A DNA stretch of 64,000 nucleotides from Oscillospiraceae bacterium (GTDB lineage Bacteria > Bacillota > Clostridia > Oscillospirales > Ruminococcaceae), in the NCBI GenBank assembly GCA_017460955.1, contig JAFTZY010000070.1, forward strand, positions 62,001 to 126,000. Direction: 5' to 3'. The notes below the pieces were generated by a model, which did not search any database, had not been told where the DNA came from, and saw nothing but the letters and a program-made list of their open reading frames with translations. Shown one piece after another: positions 35,449 to 44,433 of this stretch; within the stretch, counting starts at the first letter, position 1; each line of letters begins with the position of its first letter. The translations under genes were made by a program, and so were the position numbers.

Positions 35449-36112
35449 GATGCGTCCTCCCCGTGCAGCATTTTTTCAGATAAGCGGATGCCGGTCCGGT
35501 CTTTTCGAGCTGCGGAAGGCAGATCTCACGGAGGGAACAGGCATTGCAGGCTTTCCGGCGTTTTACGACCGGCGTATGATGCCTCCGGTACAGCTCATGC
35601 ATCTGCGCAATGACAGCTTCTGTGCGTTCCCGCAAGGGTGCATCAAACAGCACCTTCATCCGGTGCCGTGTTTCGCCGTAATACAGAAACCCCTCCGTGA
35701 TCTCACAGCACAGCATGTCCTCCAGACACAGTGCCTGCGCCGCTAATTGCAGCACATCGCAGTCATTTTCCTTGGGAGCACCGCGCTTATATTCGACCGG
35801 GACGATGCGGTAGATCCCCTCCATGCCAAATACCGGGATGCCGCTCCGGTCACGGTGAAATTCTACCGCATCGCATTCGCCGGACAGTCCCAGCCGTGCC
35901 GAGGAGACTGCCATTGCGCGTGTGATGACCAGATCGCCGCGTTTCTCCCGGAGGGAATCATCATGCACGCGCTCATGCATGAGATTCCCGTCCATTGTGT
36001 GCAGGTTTTCCTCCCATTGCTGTTCGAGGTGAATAAGCGCCCACTGCCGGCGGCAAAAAGCAAAGTGCTGGATGCCGGAGAGCATCAGGTACTCGTCCTC
36101 CGGGTACATCAT
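35408..36112 (-). CDS. cas4: CRISPR adaptation exonuclease Cas4, C-terminus frameshifted
   Basis: A RecB-like nuclease that trims prespacers and selects the PAM. Fe-S cysteines are Cys20 (FAFCRRQW) and the C-terminal CNACSLREIC. As read it has 234 residues and runs 41 bases into cas1 with an atypical Cys/His tail. One more A in the run of six at 35471-35476 would give the end KKMLHGEDAS and a stop at 35445 that overlaps cas1 as ATGA. The start overlaps the cas7 stop. Confidence 0.92.
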   Translation of the reverse strand: MMYPEDEYLMLSGIQHFAFCRRQWALIHLEQQWEENLHTMDGNLMHERVHDDSLREKRGDLVITRAMAVSSARLGLSGECDAVEFHRDRSGIPVFGMEGIYRIVPVEYKRGAPKENDCDVLQLAAQALCLEDMLCCEITEGFLYYGETRHRMKVLFDAPLRERTEAVIAQMHELYRRHHTPVVKRRKACNACSLREICLPQLEKTGPASAYLKKCCTGRTHHETAVQYALHQSA

Positions 36113-36969
36113 ACCAGATCCATGATCTCCGGCTCCGCACCCTCCAGCTTGTCGAGGGTGATGTCATAATCATCAAAGGACTTCGGCGTGCCGATGCCGT
36201 CCTTGGGTGTGATGTGCAGCAGCCGGTGGATCTTCGCGGAGGAATACTTCGGCGTTTTGCTGTCATGCTCCCACCAGTATACGCGGCAAACCTCCATGCT
36301 GCCCTCCGGACGTGCCGAGGAGCAGTCATTCTCAAAGAGCGTACACAGCGCCTGCTTGATCTTCTCCGCATCCTCCGCAGTGAACCCGGTTTTCTCGGCA
36401 AGCTGGCAGTTGATGCTGCCGTGGACAACGTACATGCCGAACGAAACACGGTGTCGGGTGCCCATCGTGTCCGATGCCTTGCCCTCCTTGCCGCTCTCAC
36501 CGTTGACACTCTTGGTGATCTGCATGCTCACGATATCCACAGGAGAAATGCTGACTGCCTGCTGGATGCTGACAGGGCCTCGCACCCCCACAGAGACGGT
36601 GTCACCCTTGAATGCAAAAACCTGTCCGAAGCTGCGCACGTCGATCCACTCGGCGCAGGCGGTCCTGGCATAGACCTCACGGTCGGTATTTTTCCCCTTG
36701 GAAATGGCTTTCAGCGCAGCATTGCCCTCAGCACGGGCGCGGAGGCTGTCAAAGCCGTCATCGCACCGGTCATCCGACTGCACGAAAATACGCTCGCCCA
36801 TATCCTGCAGGCGGTTGCGGATCTTGCGCTTGATGCAGACATCGGAGATCTCCCCGTAGCCCTCATAATTCTCACGCGGGCGGTTGCCGTTCAGGGGATC
36901 GCCGTTGGGGTTGGCGTTGGCGGCGGTGAGGATCACCGAAAAGTCGATCTTATGCTGTAAGGTTTCCAT
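36109..36969 (-). CDS. cas7: Cascade backbone subunit Cas7 (Csd2)
   Basis: A 286-residue RAMP protein that coats the crRNA spacer in the type I-C complex. The N-terminus FSVILTAANANPNGDPLN and the segment GRPRENYEGYGEISDVCIKR-like region match Csd2. The ATG at 36969 shares its A with the cas8c TAA stop (TAATG), indicating coupling. Confidence 0.95.
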   Translation of the reverse strand: METLQHKIDFSVILTAANANPNGDPLNGNRPRENYEGYGEISDVCIKRKIRNRLQDMGERIFVQSDDRCDDGFDSLRARAEGNAALKAISKGKNTDREVYARTACAEWIDVRSFGQVFAFKGDTVSVGVRGPVSIQQAVSISPVDIVSMQITKSVNGESGKEGKASDTMGTRHRVSFGMYVVHGSINCQLAEKTGFTAEDAEKIKQALCTLFENDCSSARPEGSMEVCRVYWWEHDSKTPKYSSAKIHRLLHITPKDGIGTPKSFDDYDITLDKLEGAEPEIMDLV

Positions 36970-37339
36970 TATGCTTCCTCCTTCTGGGATTTGGTATACA
37001 TGTAGGCGGTGAAATGATGATAGCCGAGGAGATATTCATTTTTCAGTTGTGTATTATCCATATAATCCTTCATCGACATTTTGTCGATGATCTCATTCAT
37101 CCATTTCTGATACTTCACCTGTTTCTTTTCAAGTTTTATGAAATACGGGCCTAAATTTTTTCGATAATTCCCCAAATCTGGTATGGATGCTGCGAAAATG
37201 CATTCCAATAACGTCTGGCGTTGGTGACACGCTTATCCCTATCCTCCTTATCAAGAGCTTCTCTTTCGGCAGCATCTGCAATTGCCAGCAGGCATCCATA
37301 CAGATAGCTGCGATCGGTTTCCTTCGGGTCATAGCCCAT
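36969..37339 (-). CDS. cas11c: internal small subunit Cas11c within cas8c
   Basis: In type I-C systems the small subunit Cas11c is made from an internal start in cas8c. Here an in-frame ATG at 37339 (MGYDPKETDRSYLYG) lies exactly 8 bases after a strong AAAGGAG (37348-37354), far better than chance inside a gene. The product would be about 123 residues, all helical, but the cas8c frameshift at 37156-37161 also cuts it after about 61 residues. Confidence 0.75.
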
Positions 37340-38788
37340 AGCTAACACTCCTTTCGATTTTGCACGGGTCATGCCGCAGATGACCTCTATGACAGTACGA
37401 TGGTTATAACGCTTTTCATAGGAAAGCGGATTCGATGCCTTGTGATACAGTGCCTGTATCAGGTCGCCGGGAACAGGCCGTCCCTTCATGACGCAGGGCA
37501 GCAGACGCAGGAGCTGGTCACGGGTCAGCTTCTCATCACATTCGAGCTTACCGCCCTGCTCCGTCCCGTAGGCAGCGCGGATGATCTCATACAGGCTGAA
37601 GGATCTGACGGTGTTCTTTTCCTTTTTGCCATCATACCGCAGCCATGCAGAGTTTCCATGCCAGCGCTCCAGATTCCGCAGGAAATCCGACCCCTGCAAT
37701 TCTTCATAGAGCGCGACGGAAAGCCGCCCGGTGGTCGCGGCATCCAGACCAAGGAGCATGACCTTTGTATCATTCCGGAAGGTCTGACGGTATCCGGTCA
37801 GGAATTTCCGCAGCTTGTCCTTGTACAGCGGGAGGGTATCGTAGACCGTCTCATCGTCATCCTCCCAGCCATCCTCGACGGGGTGTTCCCCCAGCTCATC
37901 CGGCAGTGCCTCCAGTGCGCTTGCCCATGTGACCAGCGTTAGGGAGCCATAGCTCTGCCCCTGCTTCCGGATGAGCCATTTGAGGGCATTGTGCATTTTC
38001 TGGGAGAAGTCATAGCTGACAGAGAGCGCTTCCTCCTTATTGGCAAACCGTCCCCGGTAGGTGAAGCCGCTCTCATCATTGGAGGAGATGAGCTTTGCCT
38101 TGTCACCGGTATTGCGGATCTTGGAGGGATGCTTGTAGGTGGCGGGTATCCTATCACCGGTCGCATAGCATAGCTTTTCATTTTCCATCCGGCTTGCGTT
38201 GAATGCCTGAAAGCTGCCATACAAGGATGCATCCTTCCATGTGTGCATCTCGTGCAACAGATCATCATACTGCACTGCAAAGCGCACAAATGCGTCCTCC
38301 TGTGCAACGGCACCTATCTTGGCACCGCTTTTCAGCTTTCCGGCATCATCCGTCACAAGAACGCCGCTTTTTACAAGATCCTGCATCAGCTCCGAGCGCA
38401 GCAGATAGGTAAACACTGCCCGAACTGCCCCATGTGTGTACGGACTGTCCTTCCATGCTTCCAGCTGTGTCATGTAGGCGTGGAAATAATCAGCATTATC
38501 TGCACGTTTCCCAACAGCATAGTTCGGATAGTCTCCGGCAATATATACCAGCTTGTCCGCAAACGGCATCGGGCAGATGCCGCTGCTCCGCGCACCGGAA
38601 TCCTCTGTAACGGGAATTACGGTGACGGCATCCTCCTTATCGACCTGCCTTGCGCCCCTGAAGGTACCGTGCTCGTCAAGTGTCACCTCGATCTGGGCAT
38701 TTGCTGTAGAATGGGAGACGGGCAGCATCGTATCATCAGTTCCCACTGCAAGGTCATACACCCTGTACAGCTCACTCGCCCAGCTCAT
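36969..38788 (-). CDS. cas8c: Cascade large subunit Cas8c (Csd1), frameshifted near the C-terminus
   Basis: The type I-C large subunit, which recognises PAM. The start at 38788 follows GGAGGTGA and overlaps cas5 by 17 bases. The frame stops at 37151 after WGIIEKI, but the family sequence resumes at once in the next frame as NLGPYFIKLEKKQ and runs to 36969. The shift is in a run of six A (37156-37161, T on the plus strand); one extra A restores about 606 residues. Without it the last 61 residues, part of the helical bundle, are lost. P-site slippage on AAA followed by AAT could also restore the frame. Confidence 0.92.
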
Positions 38789-39518
38789 CGTACTCACCTC
38801 CTGCAAATTCCGCAAGACCGCTGAAATTCCCCTCACCGAACGGCTTGATCCCCATGTCCTTGATATGCCGTGTTATGGTGCATTCCTCCGGGCGGATGAA
38901 ATGGATCACGCCGTTCTCCATGACGGGATTCCACAGACGGAGCGTCAGCTTGCCCTTGTCCTCCTCGCGGATCGCCTCATCCGCATAGGTAAAGCCGTGC
39001 TCCATCAGACTGTAGGGGATGGTTCCGCAGTCATCATAGGCACCTGGCCCCTCACCGAACACACAGGGCTCCACATAGCCCTGGCATTCGCGTGTGCCGA
39101 GGAAAATATCGCGCCTGCCGCCGCGTTCGATCATGCGCTTGGCGATGTTGTGGTGTTTGTTCTCGATGCGGTCATGCTCCAGCTCCGGCCGGTTCGGATT
39201 CCACTCGAAATACGCCCGCACCTGATAGCATACATCCTCTAGATAGGTGTAATACGCAAGATCGTTGCCGCCGCTGTATTTGATCGGCCGGATGCCCTTG
39301 CGCGCAAACCGGATGGGGTTCATGATGCGGGCGTCCCTGATGTACCAGATCAAGCTCGGCTTCCAATACACGCTGTGCAGGATTCCCTTGAGTGCCTCAT
39401 AGGTCGGGATCGGATAGGATGTCTTTTCACCGCCGGCACGGGTCAGGATGTCGGAGAACAACGCATACTGCCCCCGGACGGTGAATTCGACAATGTTGGG
39501 ATGCTTGGGTTTATCCAT
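38772..39518 (-). CDS. cas5: crRNA-processing endoribonuclease Cas5c
   Basis: A 248-residue Cas5 that in type I-C replaces Cas6 and cuts the repeat hairpin. The family segments TYEALKGILHSVYWKPSLIW (residues 39-58) and the catalytic-type KHHNIAKR (Lys121, His122) are present. It overlaps cas8c by 17 bases. Confidence 0.95.
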   Translation of the reverse strand: MDKPKHPNIVEFTVRGQYALFSDILTRAGGEKTSYPIPTYEALKGILHSVYWKPSLIWYIRDARIMNPIRFARKGIRPIKYSGGNDLAYYTYLEDVCYQVRAYFEWNPNRPELEHDRIENKHHNIAKRMIERGGRRDIFLGTRECQGYVEPCVFGEGPGAYDDCGTIPYSLMEHGFTYADEAIREEDKGKLTLRLWNPVMENGVIHFIRPEECTITRHIKDMGIKPFGEGNFSGLAEFAGGEYDELGE

Positions 39519-39529
39519 GAATTAACCTC

Positions 39530-41869
39530 CTAAAATAGTAATACCTCCTGCTCTGCGCCCTGCGTCATCACGCCGCAGTCCGGGTCGTAAAAGCGTCCGT
39601 CCAGAACGGCAGCACCGCAGCGCAGGGTGCGTACTGCGTGGTTTTCATGGAGCCTCCGGTTTTGTCCGTCATAGAGGCTGACGGCAAATTTCTGTGCCTT
39701 CCGCAGAAGCTCCCGGCATCGCTCCGGCGGAATGTCCGAATCCAGCTCCCGGATGATTTCCTCTGCCTGCGCATTGTACGGAACAAGGACATCCGTGGTC
39801 CTGTTGTCGATCACCTCAAACAGATCGCCTGCCGTCCGGAATGCCTGTACGGAAAACTGCACAGCCTTTGGCAGGCCGGACATCTTGTAATGGCTGCGGT
39901 TCATGGAAAGCAGCTCCAGCAGATCCGTCTGACAGCCGCTTTCTGTGACAGGGTAGGACAGCTTGTTCCTTTCCTGCTGATACAGCATCTGAAAATACAG
40001 GCTCTGTGCATCAACGGATAAATAGTCTGAAACCTCCGGGCTTTCAAGGATGCGCTGGCTGATCTGCTGCGCCGTCTGCACGCCCTCCAGTCCGTTGACC
40101 TGTTCCTCCTGCAGGCGGATGAGGTACACCGGACAAGGCGTTTCGGATTCGCCGTTCCGGTTGCACCTGCCTGCCGCCTGTGCAGCATTGTCCATTCCGG
40201 CAAGAGAACGCACCACACAGCGGAAGGAAATATCCACGCCCGCTTCGATCAGCTGGGTCGTCACGCAGAGGACGGGCTTTCCATCCGTGAGCAGATCCCG
40301 TATTTCCGCGATCCTCTCCCGCCGGTGCGCAGGGCAGAGGTTTGTGCTCAGGTGAATGACCTTTGCCTCCGGGCAGCGCTCCTGCATCCGGCGAAACAGC
40401 GCTTTTGCCGCTGCCTTGGTATTGACGATCAGAAGCAGGTTCCCATTTTCGGCAAATTTTTCTGTGCAGAGATCCGACGCCTCGTCATAGGTATACCCAT
40501 GGGGTATCACAGCAGAAATGAGCTGTGTCCGCCGGAACACCTCAAAATCCTGCGCCGTGTCCCCCGTCATGCTACTGTTCTCATCGAGCAGAAGCGGGTA
40601 TTTCACAGCCTCCATTGCCGGCTGTGTCGCCGAACAGAGTACGACGGTCGTCCCGCAGATGTGTGTCAGGAAATTGACGGCAAGATCGAACAGATGGACG
40701 CATCTGAGCGGGATGGACTGCACCTCGTCAATGATGATGACCGCATTGCTCAGACGGTGCATCCGGCGGACGGCGCTGCTTTTCCCTGAAAAGAGCGCAT
40801 TCAGGAGCTGCACCACGGTGGTGGCAATGACCGGCGCATCCCATTTCTCTGTGCGCAGCTCATACGCATACAATTCCTCGCCGTTTTCCAGTTCCGAGAG
40901 GAAATTGGAATGGTGCTCCGTAAAAAAAGCATCGCCCGCGATCTCCCGGAACACATCGCTGTTCTGTTCCAGGATCGACATGAACGGTGCTGTATAGAGG
41001 ATTTTTTGCTTGCCGTGCTTCTTGCAGGACTCGATGGCAAACCGCAGGGAGGAAAGTGTTTTTCCTCCGCCTGTCGGTACGATCAGTCGGCAGGCCTTCA
41101 CGGGATGCTCCGCATATGCCGCACAGCGCTCGGAGATGCTGCACCGCTGTATCGAGATCGCATCCGTATGCATGGAAAAATCTGTGATCCGAGCCTGCAT
41201 CCGCGCAGACATATCTTCCCACAGCTTTTCAATATGATAGGATCTTTCTGTACTGCTGTCAGACATGAAATCAGCGGTATTGGTTCGGTCAGCGTCAATC
41301 AGACAGGATTGCAGAAAGCGCTCAAGCATTCCCAGATAGAAGGCGTAGGCTGTCTTTCGGGGACCCGCCAGTTCCCTGCATCTTGCAGACAAGGCATGAT
41401 ATTCCTCCGATGCTGCCTCCAGCAGCTGCAAAAGCTGTGCATCCGATGTGATCTCCCCTATGCGGGCAGCCACCTCTGCATAGCCGTCATCCTTCTGCGT
41501 GCGCATGGCAAAATAATCCGCATCATCCGATGTCAGCCAGTCATGAATGCCGTGATGCGACAGGATGATATGTGCGATCAGTCTCGACACATCGCCGTAT
41601 TTGGCGGGATCCGCACGCCTTGCCAGCTCACACAAGTACCGCGCCCCCTGCGAGCTATGGTCAGGCTTTTCGGAGGCACCCCGGATTCGTTTCTGAAAAG
41701 CGGCGGTGAGCTTTCCCGCATCGTGTAAAAGTCCTGCCAATTGCCCGATATTCCCCGCACAGATCCCATCTGCATGGACTGCACACAGAGCGGCTGTCTC
41801 CTGACAGTGTGACTGCACCGACTGCTCTGCATGGTCGATCTCACGGATATGTGCAATCATTTTCAACAC
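39530..41869 (-). CDS. cas3: CRISPR helicase-nuclease Cas3 (HD-DExH)
   Basis: A 779-residue Cas3 with an N-terminal HD nuclease (LLHDAGKLTAAFQKRI, His49-Asp50) and an SF2 helicase. Walker A is VPTGGGKTLSS near residue 265, the DExH-like box is IIDEVQSIP near residue 378, and motif VI is QAAGRCNRNG. It degrades DNA marked by Cascade. It is the first gene of the cas operon; AAGGGAG lies 8 bases before the ATG. Confidence 0.97.
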   Translation of the reverse strand: MLKMIAHIREIDHAEQSVQSHCQETAALCAVHADGICAGNIGQLAGLLHDAGKLTAAFQKRIRGASEKPDHSSQGARYLCELARRADPAKYGDVSRLIAHIILSHHGIHDWLTSDDADYFAMRTQKDDGYAEVAARIGEITSDAQLLQLLEAASEEYHALSARCRELAGPRKTAYAFYLGMLERFLQSCLIDADRTNTADFMSDSSTERSYHIEKLWEDMSARMQARITDFSMHTDAISIQRCSISERCAAYAEHPVKACRLIVPTGGGKTLSSLRFAIESCKKHGKQKILYTAPFMSILEQNSDVFREIAGDAFFTEHHSNFLSELENGEELYAYELRTEKWDAPVIATTVVQLLNALFSGKSSAVRRMHRLSNAVIIIDEVQSIPLRCVHLFDLAVNFLTHICGTTVVLCSATQPAMEAVKYPLLLDENSSMTGDTAQDFEVFRRTQLISAVIPHGYTYDEASDLCTEKFAENGNLLLIVNTKAAAKALFRRMQERCPEAKVIHLSTNLCPAHRRERIAEIRDLLTDGKPVLCVTTQLIEAGVDISFRCVVRSLAGMDNAAQAAGRCNRNGESETPCPVYLIRLQEEQVNGLEGVQTAQQISQRILESPEVSDYLSVDAQSLYFQMLYQQERNKLSYPVTESGCQTDLLELLSMNRSHYKMSGLPKAVQFSVQAFRTAGDLFEVIDNRTTDVLVPYNAQAEEIIRELDSDIPPERCRELLRKAQKFAVSLYDGQNRRLHENHAVRTLRCGAAVLDGRFYDPDCGVMTQGAEQEVLLF

Positions 41870-41887
41870 TCCCTTGTAATTTTATAT

Positions 41888-41916
41888 ATTATACCGTATT
41901 TTTGTGGATAAGTCAA
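41888..41916 (-). promoter_or_regulatory. promoter of the cas operon
   Basis: Minus-strand TTGACT (41911-41916), 17 bases, TATAAT (41888-41893). It is 19 bases upstream of the cas3 start, so the leader is very short. Confidence 0.85.
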
Positions 41917-41935
41917 TAGGGATAAACGTGTTTTC

Positions 41936-41972
41936 GCAAAAAAGCTGTGCCTGAAAAAATATCAGACACAGC
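41936..41972 (-). terminator. terminator upstream of the cas operon
   Basis: On the minus strand GCTGTGTCTGA-tattttt-TCAGGCACAGC is followed by TTTTTTGCG. It would stop transcripts arriving from the right, insulating the cas promoter. Confidence 0.75.
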
Positions 41973-42004
41973 ATAAATCCGTGATTTTCGTGGCATGACG
42001 CATA

Positions 42005-42441
42005 AAACAGCTCGGTATGGCTGTCGGCTTTGACGAGAAGTCCGCCGATGTCCGCATCGCACAGTATGAATCAGGCACACGAACACCCAAGCAGGCACTT
42101 GTCGAACAGCTTGCCGAGGCACTGGACGTAAATCCTCGTTTCCTTGCTGATGATGAAATTCTCGGAGCTGAGGGCGTTATGATGATGCTCTTTGAGCTTG
42201 ACGAGCATTACCCGATCAGCATCGAGGACTGCGAGGACGAGGACGGCAACAAACGATGCGGCATTGTTTTCGGCTCTATCCTGATGACTGACCTCCTTTC
42301 TGAGTGGCAGAGACGAAAAAAGACCTTGCTGACGGTAAGATCAGCAAGGCCGAATATACAGAATGGAAGCTGGGCTGGCCGAAAACGGCCGATGACTGCG
42401 GAAAGCATGAGCCTGCGAAAGAGTGGCATCGTCGCCCTTAA
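42005..42441 (+). pseudogene. remnant of an XRE-type helix-turn-helix regulator
   Basis: The reading KQLGMAVGFDEKSADVRIAQ continues through YESGTRTPKQALVEQLAEAL, the second half of a Cro/C1 helix-turn-helix. The first 20-odd residues and the start codon are missing (a stop lies just upstream). After EWQRRK the frame is lost in a run of six A (42316-42321). One extra base gives KDLADGKISKAEYTEWKLGW and a stop at 42441. It is probably a decayed accessory gene beside the cas locus. The next 175 bases up to guaA hold nothing recognisable. Confidence 0.7.
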
Positions 42442-42616
42442 ATCCTGTGGCGACATGCCCTCGTCCTCGGACAGCATCCTGTCTCGGACTCGGGCAACTT
42501 GTAAGCCGCTTGATACGCAGAATAATTCCGCTTCGCTCCCTGTTACAAACAAGTTATCACTGAGATTTTAAGGATTCGGAAATGGCGTATCCACGCTGTT
42601 TCTGAGGTCTTGTTTA

Positions 42617-44173
42617 TTATTCCCACTCCACCGTTCCCGGCGGCTTGGAGGTAATATCATACACAACTCTGTTGACGTGTTCGACCTCATTGCACAGGCG
42701 GTTGGAGACGCGGGCGAGGACCTCGTAGGGGATGTGTGCCCAGTCGGCTGTCATGAAATCGTCCGTTGTGACGGCGCGGATCGCGATCAGATGATCGTAG
42801 GTGCGGTGGTCGCCCATCACGCCCACGGTATGCACATCCGGCAGCACCGCAAAGTACTGCTTGAGCTCCTTGTCGATCCCGCTCAGACGGATCTCCTCGC
42901 GCAGCACGGCATCCGCCTCCTGCAAAATGTGGATCTTCTCCTCTGTGATCTCGCCGATGATCCGCACGCCCAGGCCCGGGCCCGGGAACGGCTGCCGCCA
43001 TACCAGATCGTAGGGCAGCCCCAGCATCTCACCCACACGGCGCACCTCGTCCTTGAACAGCTCGCCCAGCGGCTCGATCACGCCGGCAAATTGGATGTCC
43101 TCCGGCATCTTCACCATGTTGTGATGCGTCTTGATGACCGCTGTGCTGCCGTGTCCGGCCTGGTTGCCGCGGCCGGATTCGATCCGGTCCGGATAGATCG
43201 TCCCCTGCGCAAAGAACCCGTCCGTTCCCTGCCGGCGGATCTCATCCCAGAACACGTTGTAGAACTCCGTGCCGATGATCCGTCTCTTCTGTTCCGGATC
43301 CGTCACGCCGCGCAGTGCCTCCAGGAACTTGTCCTTGCAGTTGACGCGCACAAAATGCATGTCAAAGAGCTTTGTGAAGGTCTGCTCCACAAAATCCCCC
43401 TCGTCCTTGCGCATGAGTCCCTGGTCCACAAACACACAGGTGAGCTGCCTGCCCACGGCGCGGCTCAGGAGCGCTGCGGCTACGGAGGAATCCACGCCGC
43501 CCGACAGTCCTAAGATCACACGCTTGTCCCCGATGCGCTCGCGCAGGGATCCCACCGTGCGTGCAATGAAATCATCCATCACCCAGTCGCCGTGGAAGCC
43601 GCAGACATTCTTCAAAAAGCTGTCGATCATGCCCCGGCCGGCAAAGGTGTGGTTCACCTCGGGATGGAACTGCACCGCATACAGCTTCCTTGCCGGATCG
43701 CAGAAGGCGGCCGCCGGACAGTTGTCGGTATGGGCCGTGATATGGAACCCCTCGGGCAGCCGGGACACATAGTCCGTGTGGCTCATCCAGGAGGTGGCGG
43801 ATTCCGGCAGGGCAATGCCGCCGAACAGCACGTCCGAGCGGTCATAGAAGGTCTCGGTCATGCCGTACTCGGAATGCTCGCAGGGGGATACCTCACCGCC
43901 CAGGGTGTAGGCCATGAGCTGTGCGCCGTAGCAGATGCCCAGCACGGGAATGCCAAGATCAAAGATCTCCCGCCCGATGTGGGGGGAGGCTTCGTCATAG
44001 ACGCTGTTGGGGCCGCCCGTGAAAATGATGCCAAGGGGGGACTTGGCGCGGATCTCCTCGATGGGGGTGTCATAGCGGAGGATCTCACAGTACACGCCGC
44101 ATTCCCGGACTCTCCGGGCAATGAGCTGGTTGTACTGACCGCCGAAATCCAGAACGATACAAAGCTGATGCAT
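42617..44173 (-). CDS. guaA: GMP synthase (glutamine-hydrolysing)
   Basis: A 518-residue bifunctional enzyme converting XMP to GMP. The class I glutamine amidotransferase part has the nucleophile segment LGICYGAQLMAY (about Cys82). The ATP-pyrophosphatase part has the P-loop ILGLSGGVDSS near residue 222. The C-terminal dimer domain ends in TSKPPGTVEWE, the universal GuaA terminus. It has its own promoter and a short leader without a purine riboswitch. Confidence 0.97.
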   Translation of the reverse strand: MHQLCIVLDFGGQYNQLIARRVRECGVYCEILRYDTPIEEIRAKSPLGIIFTGGPNSVYDEASPHIGREIFDLGIPVLGICYGAQLMAYTLGGEVSPCEHSEYGMTETFYDRSDVLFGGIALPESATSWMSHTDYVSRLPEGFHITAHTDNCPAAAFCDPARKLYAVQFHPEVNHTFAGRGMIDSFLKNVCGFHGDWVMDDFIARTVGSLRERIGDKRVILGLSGGVDSSVAAALLSRAVGRQLTCVFVDQGLMRKDEGDFVEQTFTKLFDMHFVRVNCKDKFLEALRGVTDPEQKRRIIGTEFYNVFWDEIRRQGTDGFFAQGTIYPDRIESGRGNQAGHGSTAVIKTHHNMVKMPEDIQFAGVIEPLGELFKDEVRRVGEMLGLPYDLVWRQPFPGPGLGVRIIGEITEEKIHILQEADAVLREEIRLSGIDKELKQYFAVLPDVHTVGVMGDHRTYDHLIAIRAVTTDDFMTADWAHIPYEVLARVSNRLCNEVEHVNRVVYDITSKPPGTVEWE

Positions 44174-44219
44174 GGACAGTGCTCCTTCCCATAGTTTGGA
44201 TGCGATTGCTTGTCAATTC

Positions 44220-44248
44220 ATTATACCACAGCGGGCGGGAAAAGTCAA
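44220..44248 (-). promoter_or_regulatory. promoter of guaA
   Basis: Minus-strand TTGACT (44243-44248), 17 bases, TATAAT (44220-44225), with TGG before the -10. Confidence 0.83.
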
Positions 44249-44295
44249 GGTTCGTGCCGTCATGGAAATGACGGGGCGTTTCTGATCCTGGGGAC

Positions 44296-44405
44296 AGCGC
44301 AAGGTAAGCCGCCCTCCCCCTTCCCCCTCCCTTCAGGGAGGGGGAAAATGCGGGGGCTTCGCCCCCTGCGCCCCAGCAGGAGCTGGACGCCCCTGCACCC
44401 TGCTT
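44296..44405 (-). repeat. GC-rich double-hairpin intergenic repeat
   Basis: The reverse complement carries AGGGTGCAGGGGCGTCC, GGGGGC-gaa-GCCCCC and CCCCCTCCCT-ga-AGGGAGGGGG in the same order as 27839-27945. It lies between the guaA promoter and the lipoprotein gene's end. Confidence 0.7.
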
Positions 44406-44433
44406 TAACTTGCCGGTTTGTCCGCTCCCGCCG

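Noticed and set aside
37150..37165. Programmed -1 frameshift site of the tandem-slippage type in cas8c
   Set aside because: The zero-frame codons GAA AAA ATT do not form a standard X XXY YYZ heptamer; only single-codon or transcriptional slippage remains possible, so a missing base is simpler.
42442..42616. Continuation of the XRE open frame up to 42571
   Set aside because: After the A-run the frame shows no regulator-like sequence, while the alternative frame does and stops at 42441.
44174..44219. Purine riboswitch upstream of guaA
   Set aside because: The leader between promoter and ATG is only about 40 bases and lacks the aptamer.
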